From Paenibacillus sp. GSMTC-2017 (GTDB lineage: Bacteria > Bacillota > Bacilli > Paenibacillales > Paenibacillaceae), in assembly GCF_016019935.1 (NCBI RefSeq), contig NZ_JAECMT010000002.1, positions 1-64,000 of the forward strand: DNA of 64,000 nucleotides. The letters are read 5' to 3'. Positions within the stretch are counted from its first letter, which is position 1; every line of letters starts with the position of its first letter. The notes under the pieces were generated by a model. It saw only the letters and a program-made list of their open reading frames with translations, was not told the origin of the DNA and ran no database searches. Positions 50,628-60,214 of this stretch are shown one piece after another. The position numbers and the translations under genes were made by a program.

Positions 50628-51971
50628 CTAAGTCGTTACGATCCAAACCGTTGCTTGTGGTGTTCCTGGTGTTTCACCTTGTGTCCACCATTGTGCTAAA
50701 TATTTTACTCCGTTATGAGTAACTTTGTTGCCAGCTACATAAACGGCAGTTGCACTCCATGCTGGATATGTTGTTGATGTTGTAGCAGTTGTTGCAGTTA
50801 GAACATTGCTTGAAGCAGAAACGTTACCAGCAGCATCAATAGCTCTCACAGAGAAAGTATACGCAGTATTTGATGTCAATCCCGTTGCAGTATATTGAAG
50901 CGTAGATCCAGAAACAGTTGTAACTAGTGTAGTACCACGGTAGATACGGTAGCCTGTTACACCAATATTATCTGTGGAAGCGCTCCACATTAAAGGGATT
51001 GTAGTTGCAGTAGGTACTCCCATTACGTGTAACGTTGTTGGAGCAGATGGGGCAACAACATCTGGTCCTGATGAATTAAGAGTTGTAAAAGTTGCAGTAT
51101 TGCTTGAACCTGATATGTTGCCAGCTTGGTCGAGTGCTTTTACCGAAATAGAATATGAAGTATTTGCAGTTAAACCTGTTAAGCTAATATTCGTTGCACC
51201 TGTTGTTGTTCCAATTTGTGTTGTTCCGTTAAAAATTCTGTAGCCAGAAACACCAACATTGTCAGTGGAAGCATTCCAAGAAATTGAAGCACTTGAAGCT
51301 GTAATGCTAGATGCAGCAACGCTTGATGGAGCAGTTGGAGCAGTGTTATCTACTGTGCCACCAAAATTAACATCGATGACATTGTAGAAAGCATTTAGTG
51401 TGTTCGAAACTTCCCAAACTGCAAGTATAACTTGGTATCCTGTGCGGCTAGGCACGTTACAAGTGTCTGAATACGTATTGCCAGGTGTGCCAGAGTATGA
51501 AACGCTGCAGAAAGGTGTCAAATCGAATTGAGCACGAGTAAGCGGCCCATTCGGGTTCCAATTTTGTTTCGTAATGTAGTATTTCCAGCTTGCAGTTGCG
51601 TGAGGAACTTTAATGTTCCAGCTGAACGTGTTTGTTCCTGCACTAATGTTAACTTTGGACCAACGTGTTGACGTTTGCTCATCAAGTGGAGCAAATGCGC
51701 CATTCGCGCTTGCAATTTTACCATCTACTGGTCCTGCTGCTGGGAAACCTTTAAGTGCTTCTAAGCTATATGGTTCATAGATAATTGCTCCACAGTTTTG
51801 GTTGACACCACTAGCACAAAGAGCTGCGCGGCTAGATGGATCACTAATATAACCATGCGCTGCCGCTTTTTGAGCAAATACGCTAAATAATGAAAATACA
51901 ATTGCTAGTATAATACCGGTAGATATAAGCATTTTTGTACGGCTAGAATTGGATTGTTGAACTGTCGACAT
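50628..51971 (-). CDS. AA10 lytic polysaccharide monooxygenase with two FnIII and a CBM5/12
   Basis: 447 residues, secreted. After the signal peptide the mature protein starts at H39 (HGYISDPSSRAALC), one half of the copper histidine brace; H124 (VPHATASWKYY) is the other. Residues ~39-205 form the AA10 domain, two fibronectin III repeats follow (each ends in AGN and TFTT/TATT-like strands), and a C-terminal CBM5/12-type domain (YPAWSATAVYVAGNKVTHNG, with W residues QWWTQGE). It oxidatively cleaves chitin or cellulose. The start at 51971 is set by GGAGGAG. Confidence 0.93.
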   Translation of the reverse strand: MSTVQQSNSSRTKMLISTGIILAIVFSLFSVFAQKAAAHGYISDPSSRAALCASGVNQNCGAIIYEPYSLEALKGFPAAGPVDGKIASANGAFAPLDEQTSTRWSKVNISAGTNTFSWNIKVPHATASWKYYITKQNWNPNGPLTRAQFDLTPFCSVSYSGTPGNTYSDTCNVPSRTGYQVILAVWEVSNTLNAFYNVIDVNFGGTVDNTAPTAPSSVAASSITASSASISWNASTDNVGVSGYRIFNGTTQIGTTTGATNISLTGLTANTSYSISVKALDQAGNISGSSNTATFTTLNSSGPDVVAPSAPTTLHVMGVPTATTIPLMWSASTDNIGVTGYRIYRGTTLVTTVSGSTLQYTATGLTSNTAYTFSVRAIDAAGNVSASSNVLTATTATTSTTYPAWSATAVYVAGNKVTHNGVKYLAQWWTQGETPGTPQATVWIVTT

Positions 51972-52154
51972 TATTAACTCCTCCATTTTATAGGTCGATT
52001 TAAGGTGTAATTGGTATTGTTGTTCTTTTGTCTACTAGTAACTTAGTTTTCTATTAATTAGTTTTTCAGATCATTCAAGTAGGTTATTGTTTCCTCCCTT
52101 CTTCTTGTAGGGTAATGTGAAAGTACGATCGATTTCGATAACATCCACATTTCA

Positions 52155-52168
52155 TGTAAGCCCTTTCA
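52155..52168 (-). promoter_or_regulatory. Near-match cre site upstream of the AA10 gene
   Basis: TGAAAGGGCTTACA, one mismatch from the cre consensus, ~185 bp before the start. The rest of 51972-52470 shows no gene. Confidence 0.35.
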
Positions 52169-52475
52169 GTAAGCGATTGCAAAAAACGATCTAGTAAAAA
52201 TATCTGCATTAATATCTTATCCATAAATAGGAAAGTGAGCAATAAACATCCGGGCACTGTTTTGACTAAATATGCTCATACTTTAGGAGGAATTTTAAAA
52301 ATAGAAAATTAAGTAAATTGTCATAGTACTAGCTGAAGTACATACCAAAGTACCACTTCTACTCTTTTTTGCATTTTCAAATACATTCTATTAGTAATAT
52401 CGTTTTCAATAGTAATGTATGGAGTAAAGTATTAAATATGTTACCATTCCACCATTATTCTTATTACATAGTCTC

Positions 52476-52517
52476 AAAAAAGACAAGCTCCTCCCACTAA
52501 AATTAGGAATGCTTGTC
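52476..52517 (-). terminator. Terminator of the lipoprotein gene
   Basis: GACAAGC/GCTTGTC (52482-52488/52511-52517) plus partial inner pairing, followed by a six-T run on the minus strand. Confidence 0.6.
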
Positions 52518-52608
52518 AGTGTTTAAACGGATGATAAATGATAATACACTTTCCACGAAAAGCAGAGAGATATTATTTATTTAGCATACTATCTCTCTTA
52601 AAGGTATA

Positions 52609-54222
52609 TTACTGATCAGGAAATTTAAATGATTGTTCCAACTCAGTAGATAGATTCGATAGGTCGATTGTATGATTAAACTCGTCTCCTAGAAACTTGA
52701 TTTTGGAATCAAACAAAGAGATATTTTGATCTGCAAAATAGTTGGCTAATTTTTTTGTTTCAGTATCGTTCGAGGAAAATTTATCAACAAATAGTTCAAC
52801 ATAGGTCTCACGCTTAACTTGAGGATCTTTACCACTCCATTCATACCAGATATCATTTATTTTCCGTTGAGTCTCAAAGATGCTATCCAATGCAGTTTTA
52901 TATTTATTGTCAGATTTTTTTATAGATTGATTCCAGCTTCCATTTAAATCTTGGTTATATATGTCCATCCATTTCATTACAGAAGCTCGATCATCCTTTA
53001 AATAACTCAACATTATTACATGATTCCTCATATCGTCCATCTCAATCTCTTTATTATTCTCATCAAGAAGAACAGTGCCTCCATTGCCATATATATCGCT
53101 TCTACTCAAATAACTACTATATTCCAAAGCATCAATTTGTTCTTGATTGATTTTTTTAATGATATCGTTACTGATTATCTCAGTTTTGTCCTGTACATTA
53201 TACAATCGATACTTAGATCCACCAAATCCATATAAATTATAAGATACATACAATTCTAACGTTCCATTCAACGTATGATTTCCGGTAGCAAAAACAGTAA
53301 TTCTCGCTCCTTGGTTATTGAATGGTTCAATCAAACCGATTTCTTCTGCTTTTATATAACCTTGACGCTTAATTAAATAGTCACTTCCAAATATGTCTAA
53401 ATCATTTGATAGTGAATGATTTGAATGGTGTTTTTTATCAGATAAATCGCGAGGGACATAATAGTTAACAAGATAATAACCATTACCTGATTCGGTCAAT
53501 TCCACATTTGCTCCAAAGCTTATACGGTCAATAATTTCGGATAAATCCTTATTACTATAGATTGGAGAATACGTATTGCGTACATAACCGATTTTTCGTA
53601 AGGGATGCGCATGTGAGTTCCATAAACTCTCTTGTTCAGACAACATAGGTAAGATTACAGTTGGGGTAAGCGATTCATTCAGCGGAGTATTTATCTGCTC
53701 CAATTGTTCATGTGGATTGAAAGATCCTAGGGAAAAAATTATGGAATGATCTTGTCCTAAAGTAGTTCCATCTGTAGACATAAGTTCCTTGGGTAAATAA
53801 AGTGAGCTAAACAACATCGGGTTCACATAAGGTTTGCTTTTATCAAAGCCATTGTAACCAATTTCAATAGACGTACCAGAAATCCTATATTGATCAAAAT
53901 TAGTACCAATGGGTAGTGAAGTAATGGTGGATAACACAGGTACAGGTGAACCTGATTGTATATAATATAAATTCATTTCATTTTTATTAGAAAGTTCTTT
54001 GTTGAATTTAATCGTTATTTTATAGTTATCCTCTGATTTTTCTGGAAGGTAAGTATATTTCACTCCTGCAATCTCATTTACAATTCCATTGCAATAATAT
54101 GGAAGAATAACCTCTTGAATGGTCAGCTTACTATTTGAAGTAGTGGTGCACCCCGAGATTAATAATAAGAATACAATAAGTGCTATAAACGTATTTAACT
54201 TCTTTATGCATGATATGTTCAC
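52609..54222 (-). CDS. Large lipoprotein of unknown function
   Basis: 537 residues with a clear lipobox (LLISGCTTT, Cys near 25). A beta-rich N-terminal half and a middle segment near residues 210-300 (IGYVRNTYSPIYSNKDLSEII, VELTESGNGYYLVNYY) resemble an SH3-like cell-wall targeting repeat; the C-terminal third is helical with LDSIFETQRKINDIWYEW. No family recognised. GTG start behind GGAGG. Surface-exposed, monocistronic. Confidence 0.65.
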   Translation of the reverse strand: MNISCIKKLNTFIALIVFLLLISGCTTTSNSKLTIQEVILPYYCNGIVNEIAGVKYTYLPEKSEDNYKITIKFNKELSNKNEMNLYYIQSGSPVPVLSTITSLPIGTNFDQYRISGTSIEIGYNGFDKSKPYVNPMLFSSLYLPKELMSTDGTTLGQDHSIIFSLGSFNPHEQLEQINTPLNESLTPTVILPMLSEQESLWNSHAHPLRKIGYVRNTYSPIYSNKDLSEIIDRISFGANVELTESGNGYYLVNYYVPRDLSDKKHHSNHSLSNDLDIFGSDYLIKRQGYIKAEEIGLIEPFNNQGARITVFATGNHTLNGTLELYVSYNLYGFGGSKYRLYNVQDKTEIISNDIIKKINQEQIDALEYSSYLSRSDIYGNGGTVLLDENNKEIEMDDMRNHVIMLSYLKDDRASVMKWMDIYNQDLNGSWNQSIKKSDNKYKTALDSIFETQRKINDIWYEWSGKDPQVKRETYVELFVDKFSSNDTETKKLANYFADQNISLFDSKIKFLGDEFNHTIDLSNLSTELEQSFKFPDQ

Positions 54223-54439
54223 TGATTTTCCTCCGATAGTATATGTTAATTGTTGTATTACTCATGTTACACAAAGCGCCACATTAAGGCGACGCTTTGT
54301 ATAACAACTGATGCCATCAGTGTTTAACAATTATTCCTGGCAACTTGATTTAGCAACTTTGATATTCCATATATATGAATACCATTTCATGCAATCACAC
54401 TAAAAGATTAGTTTCCTATCAACAGCACTATGTTCACAT

Positions 54440-55429
54440 TTATTGCATCACAAGTTCAAAACTTTTATTCGCTGGTGGAGGTGTACTTAATCTATCATGG
54501 TAAGGTCTGTAGGCTTTATACAACGTACCGTCCCATCTATTTTCCTGTGCTTCGATATAAAACTTGATAGTAGTCCCTGCAGAAAAACCGCTAAAAGTAT
54601 AAGAGAAATTATTTCCGCTTTTCACCATACTTGCACTAGAAAATGCTCCTGCCGACGCTGCGTTTTTGTAGAATATCTTAACTCTGCTAGCAGGAACATC
54701 ATGAGCAGTTCCATTATCAAGGGATACAGCATTGAATGTAACTGTATTTCCTGATTTCCCTGTGTAATTAATAAAACTTGTGTTGGTTCCCCAGGTGCCT
54801 TTTTGCCAATAGAAAACAGCAGGAGCATATCTGTAGGATCCTATTCCTGAGTTAGTTGGTGTTCTGAATTCTAAATGTAAATGTATAGCCGTACTACCAG
54901 CTCCTAATCCAGTTGCTCCGCTTTTTCCAACTTTAGCAGTTTGGGGAGTTGTGTAAGTTGTTGTTGTAGTGAGACTTCTAGAGGCCAAATGTGCATAAAC
55001 ACTTTGGAAATAGTATGATTTACCAGAACTACTGTCGAGGTGTTCATGTTGAATGACTACGTATTCACCAAATCCATTACCAATATCGGGACTGCTAATA
55101 ATTACTTTTCCATTTTTGTATACAGAAAATACATCTCTTCCTGTAGTGCTATTAATTTTCGAATGTAGATCTACTCCAGCATGAACTCTCTGAATTCCAT
55201 TTTCTTTTCGGGGTTGATTAAATTGTGAGTTAATAGCTACAAGATCCTCTGAACCTGAACCAATGTTGCCTACTCTTAAAGGAGAAGCAGCACTAATTGA
55301 AGTTTCATTAAGTGGATAAAAGCCACTAACAACTTGATTTGTCTCACTCAATTCTTGTGCTGCATTTGCTGGAAATTGGAATAGCATGCTTAAACTAATG
55401 ATACTACCAATAATAAGTGATTTTTTCAT
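54440..55429 (-). CDS. Secreted M23 family metallopeptidase
   Basis: 329 residues. Signal peptide (1-24, cleavage at ANA), then an M23/LytM domain with zinc ligands H83 and D87 (HAGVDLHS) and H185, plus catalytic H147 (YAHLAS) and H183 (HLHLEFR). A ~100-residue beta-rich C-terminal domain follows (VTFNAVSLDNGTAHDVPASRV). Probable peptidoglycan or elastin-like endopeptidase. The start is the ATG at 55429, behind GGGAGG. Confidence 0.87.
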   Translation of the reverse strand: MKKSLIIGSIISLSMLFQFPANAAQELSETNQVVSGFYPLNETSISAASPLRVGNIGSGSEDLVAINSQFNQPRKENGIQRVHAGVDLHSKINSTTGRDVFSVYKNGKVIISSPDIGNGFGEYVVIQHEHLDSSSGKSYYFQSVYAHLASRSLTTTTTYTTPQTAKVGKSGATGLGAGSTAIHLHLEFRTPTNSGIGSYRYAPAVFYWQKGTWGTNTSFINYTGKSGNTVTFNAVSLDNGTAHDVPASRVKIFYKNAASAGAFSSASMVKSGNNFSYTFSGFSAGTTIKFYIEAQENRWDGTLYKAYRPYHDRLSTPPPANKSFELVMQ

Positions 55430-56039
55430 ATAACGATGTCCTCCCATACTGAATTAGAATATTTTTAATAAAATAAATGAACAAAAGTGATTCTTTTAAG
55501 AAAGTGTTCTACTAGTAATATGTCAATAAATATAGTGTCGATAATTAAGACAAGAACTAACTGGATGTTTCTTTGATTGGTATTTTTACAAGATTTTTGG
55601 GGTGTTGGGACATAGACAGTGGGCTTTAGAGACTTAAAATCTCAGACAGAGGACACAAGGTTATTTTTAATAAACCACCCCCAAAATTGAATAAAATTGG
55701 ATATTTATTAAATAGATGATAGTGTATATATAACAAGTGTGTCTATATGACACAAGTACCATATTTCCATATTTTAATATATTATATATAAATAGGAATT
55801 CGTGTTTTGAATCATAATCATAGAGAATTAGAACTATAAATCCTCACATCTTCTACTGGCTTAGTCACTTAATACCCATTCGCAATAGACTAGCTGATGA
55901 AATTAATTAATCGTAACGTGTCAGCATAAAAGAAAAAAAAGAACTCTCAATGTTTTGAGAGTTCTTTTTTTAGTGAAAATGAATGTAAATTTGATAGGAT
56001 ATTTCTTAATCTATGTATGCAGTACTAAAAGGAAGGCAA
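55430..56039. other. Intergenic, no gene
   Basis: 610 bp of AT-rich sequence. Only the terminator at 55931-55970 was recognised. Confidence 0.5.
55931..55970. terminator. Bidirectional terminator
   Basis: 12-bp perfect stem AAGAACTCTCAA/TTGAGAGTTCTT (55939-55950/55955-55966) with A/T runs on both sides. Confidence 0.88.
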
Positions 56040-56234
56040 TTAATTTTCCGATTTCTTAATTTTATTTTTAAATCCAATACCGATTAGAACAGCACCGACG
56101 CTTATCAACCCAATATTCCCATATGTGAATGGGATCGTTGACATAAGTTCTTCCAAAATAAATCTATCTTGAAAGATTCCAAATACTCCGAACACTAAGA
56201 TGATAACGCCTACTATACCTATGATCGTCTTCAT
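56040..56234 (-). CDS. Small two-helix membrane protein
   Basis: 64 residues with two membrane helices (IIGIVGVIILVFGVFGIF and GNIGLISVGAVLIGIGF) and a lysine-rich tail; similar in shape to DUF3185 proteins. The ATG at 56234 is preceded by GGGGAG. Function unknown. Confidence 0.65.
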   Translation of the reverse strand: MKTIIGIVGVIILVFGVFGIFQDRFILEELMSTIPFTYGNIGLISVGAVLIGIGFKNKIKKSEN

Positions 56235-56340
56235 ACAAAACATCTCCCCGATTTGTTATATGTAATAAATATATCCGACATGATTTAATATAGCTCGATT
56301 ATATCACGTCACCATATCGTGTGAAATTGTTATATCGAAA

Positions 56341-56383
56341 CAGCGGCAGACTTTGACTTATAAAAAGTCTTAGTCTACCGCTG
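56341..56383 (-). terminator. Terminator of the two-component operon
   Basis: Long stem CAGCGG..AGACT..GACT with matching arm (56341-56383), ~80 nt past the kinase stop; weak T-run. Confidence 0.65.
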
Positions 56384-56463
56384 CTTTTATTGATGATACA
56401 TGATAAGAAATCAAATATTAGAAGCAAAATGGTTAGTTTTGTTGCTATAATTTACACTACTTG

Positions 56464-58251
56464 TTACTTACTTCGCTCAAGCGTAAAGTAAAAGATCACA
56501 CCCTGCTTGGTATTCGTGACACCATAATTGCTTCCATGCAACTCTAAGATATGTTTTGTAATGGCGAGTCCAAGCCCAGTTCCACCCATTAACTTGTTTC
56601 TTGATCGATCCCCTCGGTAGAAACGATCCCAAATCCAAAGTAATTGATCTTCTGGAATGGATTCTCCACTATTTTCAATTTCCAGCTGAACTTGGGGATG
56701 TTTACTACTATTTTGTTCGGGTTCTAACTCACTGAGTCTAATTATAATGCTACTATCAACAATTGCATGACGTATGGCGTTCATTACAATATTTAGGATA
56801 ACTTGTTCAATTCGAATCCGATCTGCAAAAACGAAATGAACATCATCATTTTGAAAAATGATACGTATCTGCTTTTCTTCTAGGTGATTTGTTAATTTCT
56901 CGATGATTTCATTTATGAGTATTTGCACATCAATAATTTCTGGAGTGATACGAATTGAATAAGATTCGAACTTAGATAACTCAAGCATATCTTGCACTAA
57001 TGTGTCCATTTTGGTCGTTTCATCCAAAATAAGTTCAATATATCGTGCTCGTTTATGTGCAGCAACATCATCTTGCAGTCCTTCCGCAAAACCTTTTATA
57101 ATGCTCAGCGGAGTCTTTAGCTCATGTGAGGCGTTTGCTATAAACTCTTTCTGAAGTTGTTCGATTTCTTGCTTACGCGCCATATCTTTAATTAATTGTC
57201 CATTCGCTAAGTTCAATTCATCCAACGTATTTTGCAAGTTTGAAGATAAGCTGTTTAAGCTCCGAGCAAGACTTCCTAATTCGTCTCGACGTTCAACCTT
57301 TAGTTTCTTAGAAAAATCCAATTTCGCCATTAGCGAAGCTACACGATTCATTTCGAGAACCGGTTGCGCTACCGTTTTGGAGAAAAACAATGATAATAAT
57401 ACGATAAGGAGGGCACCCCCGATACCGATGTAACTGTAAAACAATTTAATGGAGTTATATAACTCTTTAACTTCTTGTAGAGAAGATACCGTGAATACAA
57501 GTGAATCTAATTTTCCTTCGAGAATAACCGGCTGAATAATAATTACGTTACGAAGCCCGCTCCAAGTCTCTGTCCATTCAATCTCAACAACTTTCCCTCG
57601 TCGTAATTCCGTCAAAAAGGTAGGTGATAACGGAAACCAATAATCAACCGCATCGGACAATATACCTTCACGAATCGAGGAGTTTTGAGAGTCTGGAAAC
57701 TCGATATTAACAACTTCCCCACTTATTGTTTGGTCAAGAATTGAAATATCTGCTTCCACAATATAACTGCTCATTATTTTCAAAGACTCCATCTCGATTA
57801 AAAAGGGATCAAGTCCCTTTCCGTACCCTTCGTCCAAAAGGATTCCTCTTACCGTTATTTCATCACCGATTCCGACCTTTTCTTTTATGAGTTTGGTCTG
57901 ATCGTAGAAACTGAATAAAGGTATTTTTTCAATCATTTCTTCAGTAGTACGTATGTCGATTCGGAAGGGACTTTTATGAATGATGTCGCCATTTGGACTT
58001 ATGAAAGCAACCTGCGCTTGATTTTTTTTAATAAATGCAGCTGATTCTTTGTGCACTCTCCATTCATCCCAGTTTTCGTCAACATATTGCTGAGTAAACT
58101 TTTCAAAGTTGAGTTTAAGGCTGTTCACTTTCTGATTTTCATAAAAATCTTCGAAGAATAAGAGCTGGCTTGCAGTTAGCAGTACATAAAACACGACAAA
58201 AAATGTAGCGGTTAACCCAAATAGTTTCAAGGTTACTCCGTATCGTCTCAT
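56464..58251 (-). CDS. HisKA-type sensor histidine kinase
   Basis: 595 residues. Membrane helix ~10-30, a ~230-residue extracellular sensor part with OB-like repeats (EKVGIGDEITVRGILLDEG), second helix ~272-292, HAMP ~293-345, phospho-acceptor H376 (ASHELKTPLS), N box RIEQVILNIVMNAIRHA and G box GGTGLGLAI. ATGA overlap with the regulator gene, so they form a pair. Signal unknown. Confidence 0.92.
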   Translation of the reverse strand: MRRYGVTLKLFGLTATFFVVFYVLLTASQLLFFEDFYENQKVNSLKLNFEKFTQQYVDENWDEWRVHKESAAFIKKNQAQVAFISPNGDIIHKSPFRIDIRTTEEMIEKIPLFSFYDQTKLIKEKVGIGDEITVRGILLDEGYGKGLDPFLIEMESLKIMSSYIVEADISILDQTISGEVVNIEFPDSQNSSIREGILSDAVDYWFPLSPTFLTELRRGKVVEIEWTETWSGLRNVIIIQPVILEGKLDSLVFTVSSLQEVKELYNSIKLFYSYIGIGGALLIVLLSLFFSKTVAQPVLEMNRVASLMAKLDFSKKLKVERRDELGSLARSLNSLSSNLQNTLDELNLANGQLIKDMARKQEIEQLQKEFIANASHELKTPLSIIKGFAEGLQDDVAAHKRARYIELILDETTKMDTLVQDMLELSKFESYSIRITPEIIDVQILINEIIEKLTNHLEEKQIRIIFQNDDVHFVFADRIRIEQVILNIVMNAIRHAIVDSSIIIRLSELEPEQNSSKHPQVQLEIENSGESIPEDQLLWIWDRFYRGDRSRNKLMGGTGLGLAITKHILELHGSNYGVTNTKQGVIFYFTLERSK

Positions 58252-58931
58252 AAATTAACCTCTAACTTATACCCAACTCCTTTAACAGTCACGATATGCT
58301 GTGCTTCAGTAGCAAGTTTAGCTCGTAACTTCTTAATATGCGTATCAACTACTCGATCATCTCCGATGTAATCAAAACCCCAAACATGATTCAGCAGTGC
58401 TTCACGTTTCATTACAATTCCTTTGTTTCGAACTAAACAACAAAGCAATTCAAATTCTTTGGGAGCCAATTCGATTTTCACTCCACATATCTCGACGTTT
58501 CTTGCTTGCTTATTGATGACAACATGACCAAATGACACGATATGATGCTCTAGCCCCACCGTTCCGTAGGCACGTTTCATAAGCATCGACGCACGCGCGA
58601 TAAGAACTTTAGGGCTAAACGGTTTTGTTACAAAATCGTCGGCACCAAGCTCAAAGCCCATCAACTTGTCTTCATCGTCACTTCTTGCCGTTACTATTAT
58701 GATCGGAATGGAGGACTGTTTCCGAATCAATCGGCAAACACTCCATCCATCCATTTCTGGCATTGAAATATCAAGAACGACCAAATCAATTTTTGCTTCT
58801 TGAAACCGCTCCATTGCTTCTTTACCATGCTTCGCCGCATAAACCGTCCATCTATCTCGTTCGAAATAATCAGTCATAATTTCTGTAATTCTACACTCGT
58901 CCTCTACCAACAATACTGAATAGCTCGTCAT
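58248..58931 (-). CDS. OmpR/PhoB-type response regulator
   Basis: 227 residues: receiver domain with phospho-acceptor D54 (VLDISMPEMDGW) and conserved lysine in DDFVTKPFSP; C-terminal winged helix with GFDYIGDDRVVDTHIKKLRAK. Divergent from the DUF418 gene with 109 bp between starts, which may be a target. Confidence 0.93.
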   Translation of the reverse strand: MTSYSVLLVEDECRITEIMTDYFERDRWTVYAAKHGKEAMERFQEAKIDLVVLDISMPEMDGWSVCRLIRKQSSIPIIIVTARSDDEDKLMGFELGADDFVTKPFSPKVLIARASMLMKRAYGTVGLEHHIVSFGHVVINKQARNVEICGVKIELAPKEFELLCCLVRNKGIVMKREALLNHVWGFDYIGDDRVVDTHIKKLRAKLATEAQHIVTVKGVGYKLEVNL

Positions 58932-59040
58932 AGTTTCTCCTCTGTGTTTTTTATGTGTCCATATAACTGATATTCGAACACATAAATTACATTTCTCGAA
59001 GTTATTCTTACTCTTACCTACATAAATGGAGAGTGAGACA

Positions 59041-60168
59041 ATGGTTTATAATCGTATAGAATTGTTTGATGGGATGAGAGGGTTCGCCTTACTAGGCATA
59101 TTGCTTGTCCATATTACTGCATTTCAGCACAGCTTCGGTTACGAACCTAACGAGGATGCCCCATTAATAGATATCATCACTATTCGATTTGTACAAATTG
59201 TTGCGGAAGGAAGCTTTATTTCATTATTCGCCCTCATGTTCGGTATAGGGGTTATGTTATTAAAACGTAGTTTAGAGAAAAAAGGTATTAATCCTTACCC
59301 GATATTTTCTCGACGGTTTTTATTTCTATTTGGAGTTGGTATCGTGCATGGTGTCGTGTTATGGGAAGGTGATATTTTGTTATCATATAGTCTCGCAGCG
59401 ATTTTCTTATTATTGTTTTTCATGCGATGCAAACCAATAACATGTTTAATCTGGGGTATCACATTGATGATAGGTCCACCTTTTATCTCCATTCCACTAA
59501 GGTTTTTCGGCCACATAGAAAGTTCCTACATTAATGCTATGGACATCGTTTATTTATTTTTACCATACTCAAAGTTCGTCATATTGCTAGATTATTTTTA
59601 CCATTGGGCGGATGCGTTACCCATTTTTCTTATTGGAATGTATCTCTTTCAAACTACTCTATTTACGAATGCTAGAAGCAAACAAAAACGTAATCGCAAT
59701 ATTTCCTTAGCGTTACTTGTACTTGGATTCACTCTTAAAGCGTTGCATTATGTAGCGAAATACCCGATTGGGGAAGATATGCTTGTTATATCTCAATTTC
59801 TAGTAACGTTAGGCTACGTGTATGGAATCACTTTTCTTTATACAACAGTTGTTGGTAAGAGATTGTTTCTACCATTCGAATATATAGGTAAAATGTCCAT
59901 GACGAATTATGTAGCGCATACAGTTACTTTTACTTTAATTTTTATACCCGCTGGATATTTGTTTGAAGGAATTGGCCTAATCGAAAAAATACATATTTCC
60001 TATGGCCCGATAGTCGCAGTAGTTACTATCTTCCTACAAGTATTAATTAGCAAATGGTGGTTATCCAAATTTACTGCTGGTCCTATCGAATGGGTATGGC
60101 GTCTATGGACTTACTGGAAATGGACACCGATCACAAAGCGAGACTTATCGCAGGTTGTTAACAGCTGA
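59041..60168 (+). CDS. DUF418/YeiB-type membrane protein
   Basis: 375 residues with about 10 membrane helices. The N-terminus IELFDGMRGFALLGILLVHI and the C-terminal DUF418 block (FEYIGKMSMTNYVAHTV, GPIEWVWRLWTYWKW) are diagnostic; family members relate to acyltransferase-3-like proteins. The start is set at the ATG 59041, after GGAGAGTGAG; the frame opens at 59026. Probably controlled by the divergent two-component system. Confidence 0.85.
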   Translation: MVYNRIELFDGMRGFALLGILLVHITAFQHSFGYEPNEDAPLIDIITIRFVQIVAEGSFISLFALMFGIGVMLLKRSLEKKGINPYPIFSRRFLFLFGVGIVHGVVLWEGDILLSYSLAAIFLLLFFMRCKPITCLIWGITLMIGPPFISIPLRFFGHIESSYINAMDIVYLFLPYSKFVILLDYFYHWADALPIFLIGMYLFQTTLFTNARSKQKRNRNISLALLVLGFTLKALHYVAKYPIGEDMLVISQFLVTLGYVYGITFLYTTVVGKRLFLPFEYIGKMSMTNYVAHTVTFTLIFIPAGYLFEGIGLIEKIHISYGPIVAVVTIFLQVLISKWWLSKFTAGPIEWVWRLWTYWKWTPITKRDLSQVVNS

Positions 60169-60214
60169 ACAGTCTACGTTTAAAATGATAGGTCCCCATT
60201 ATTTGTATAAATAT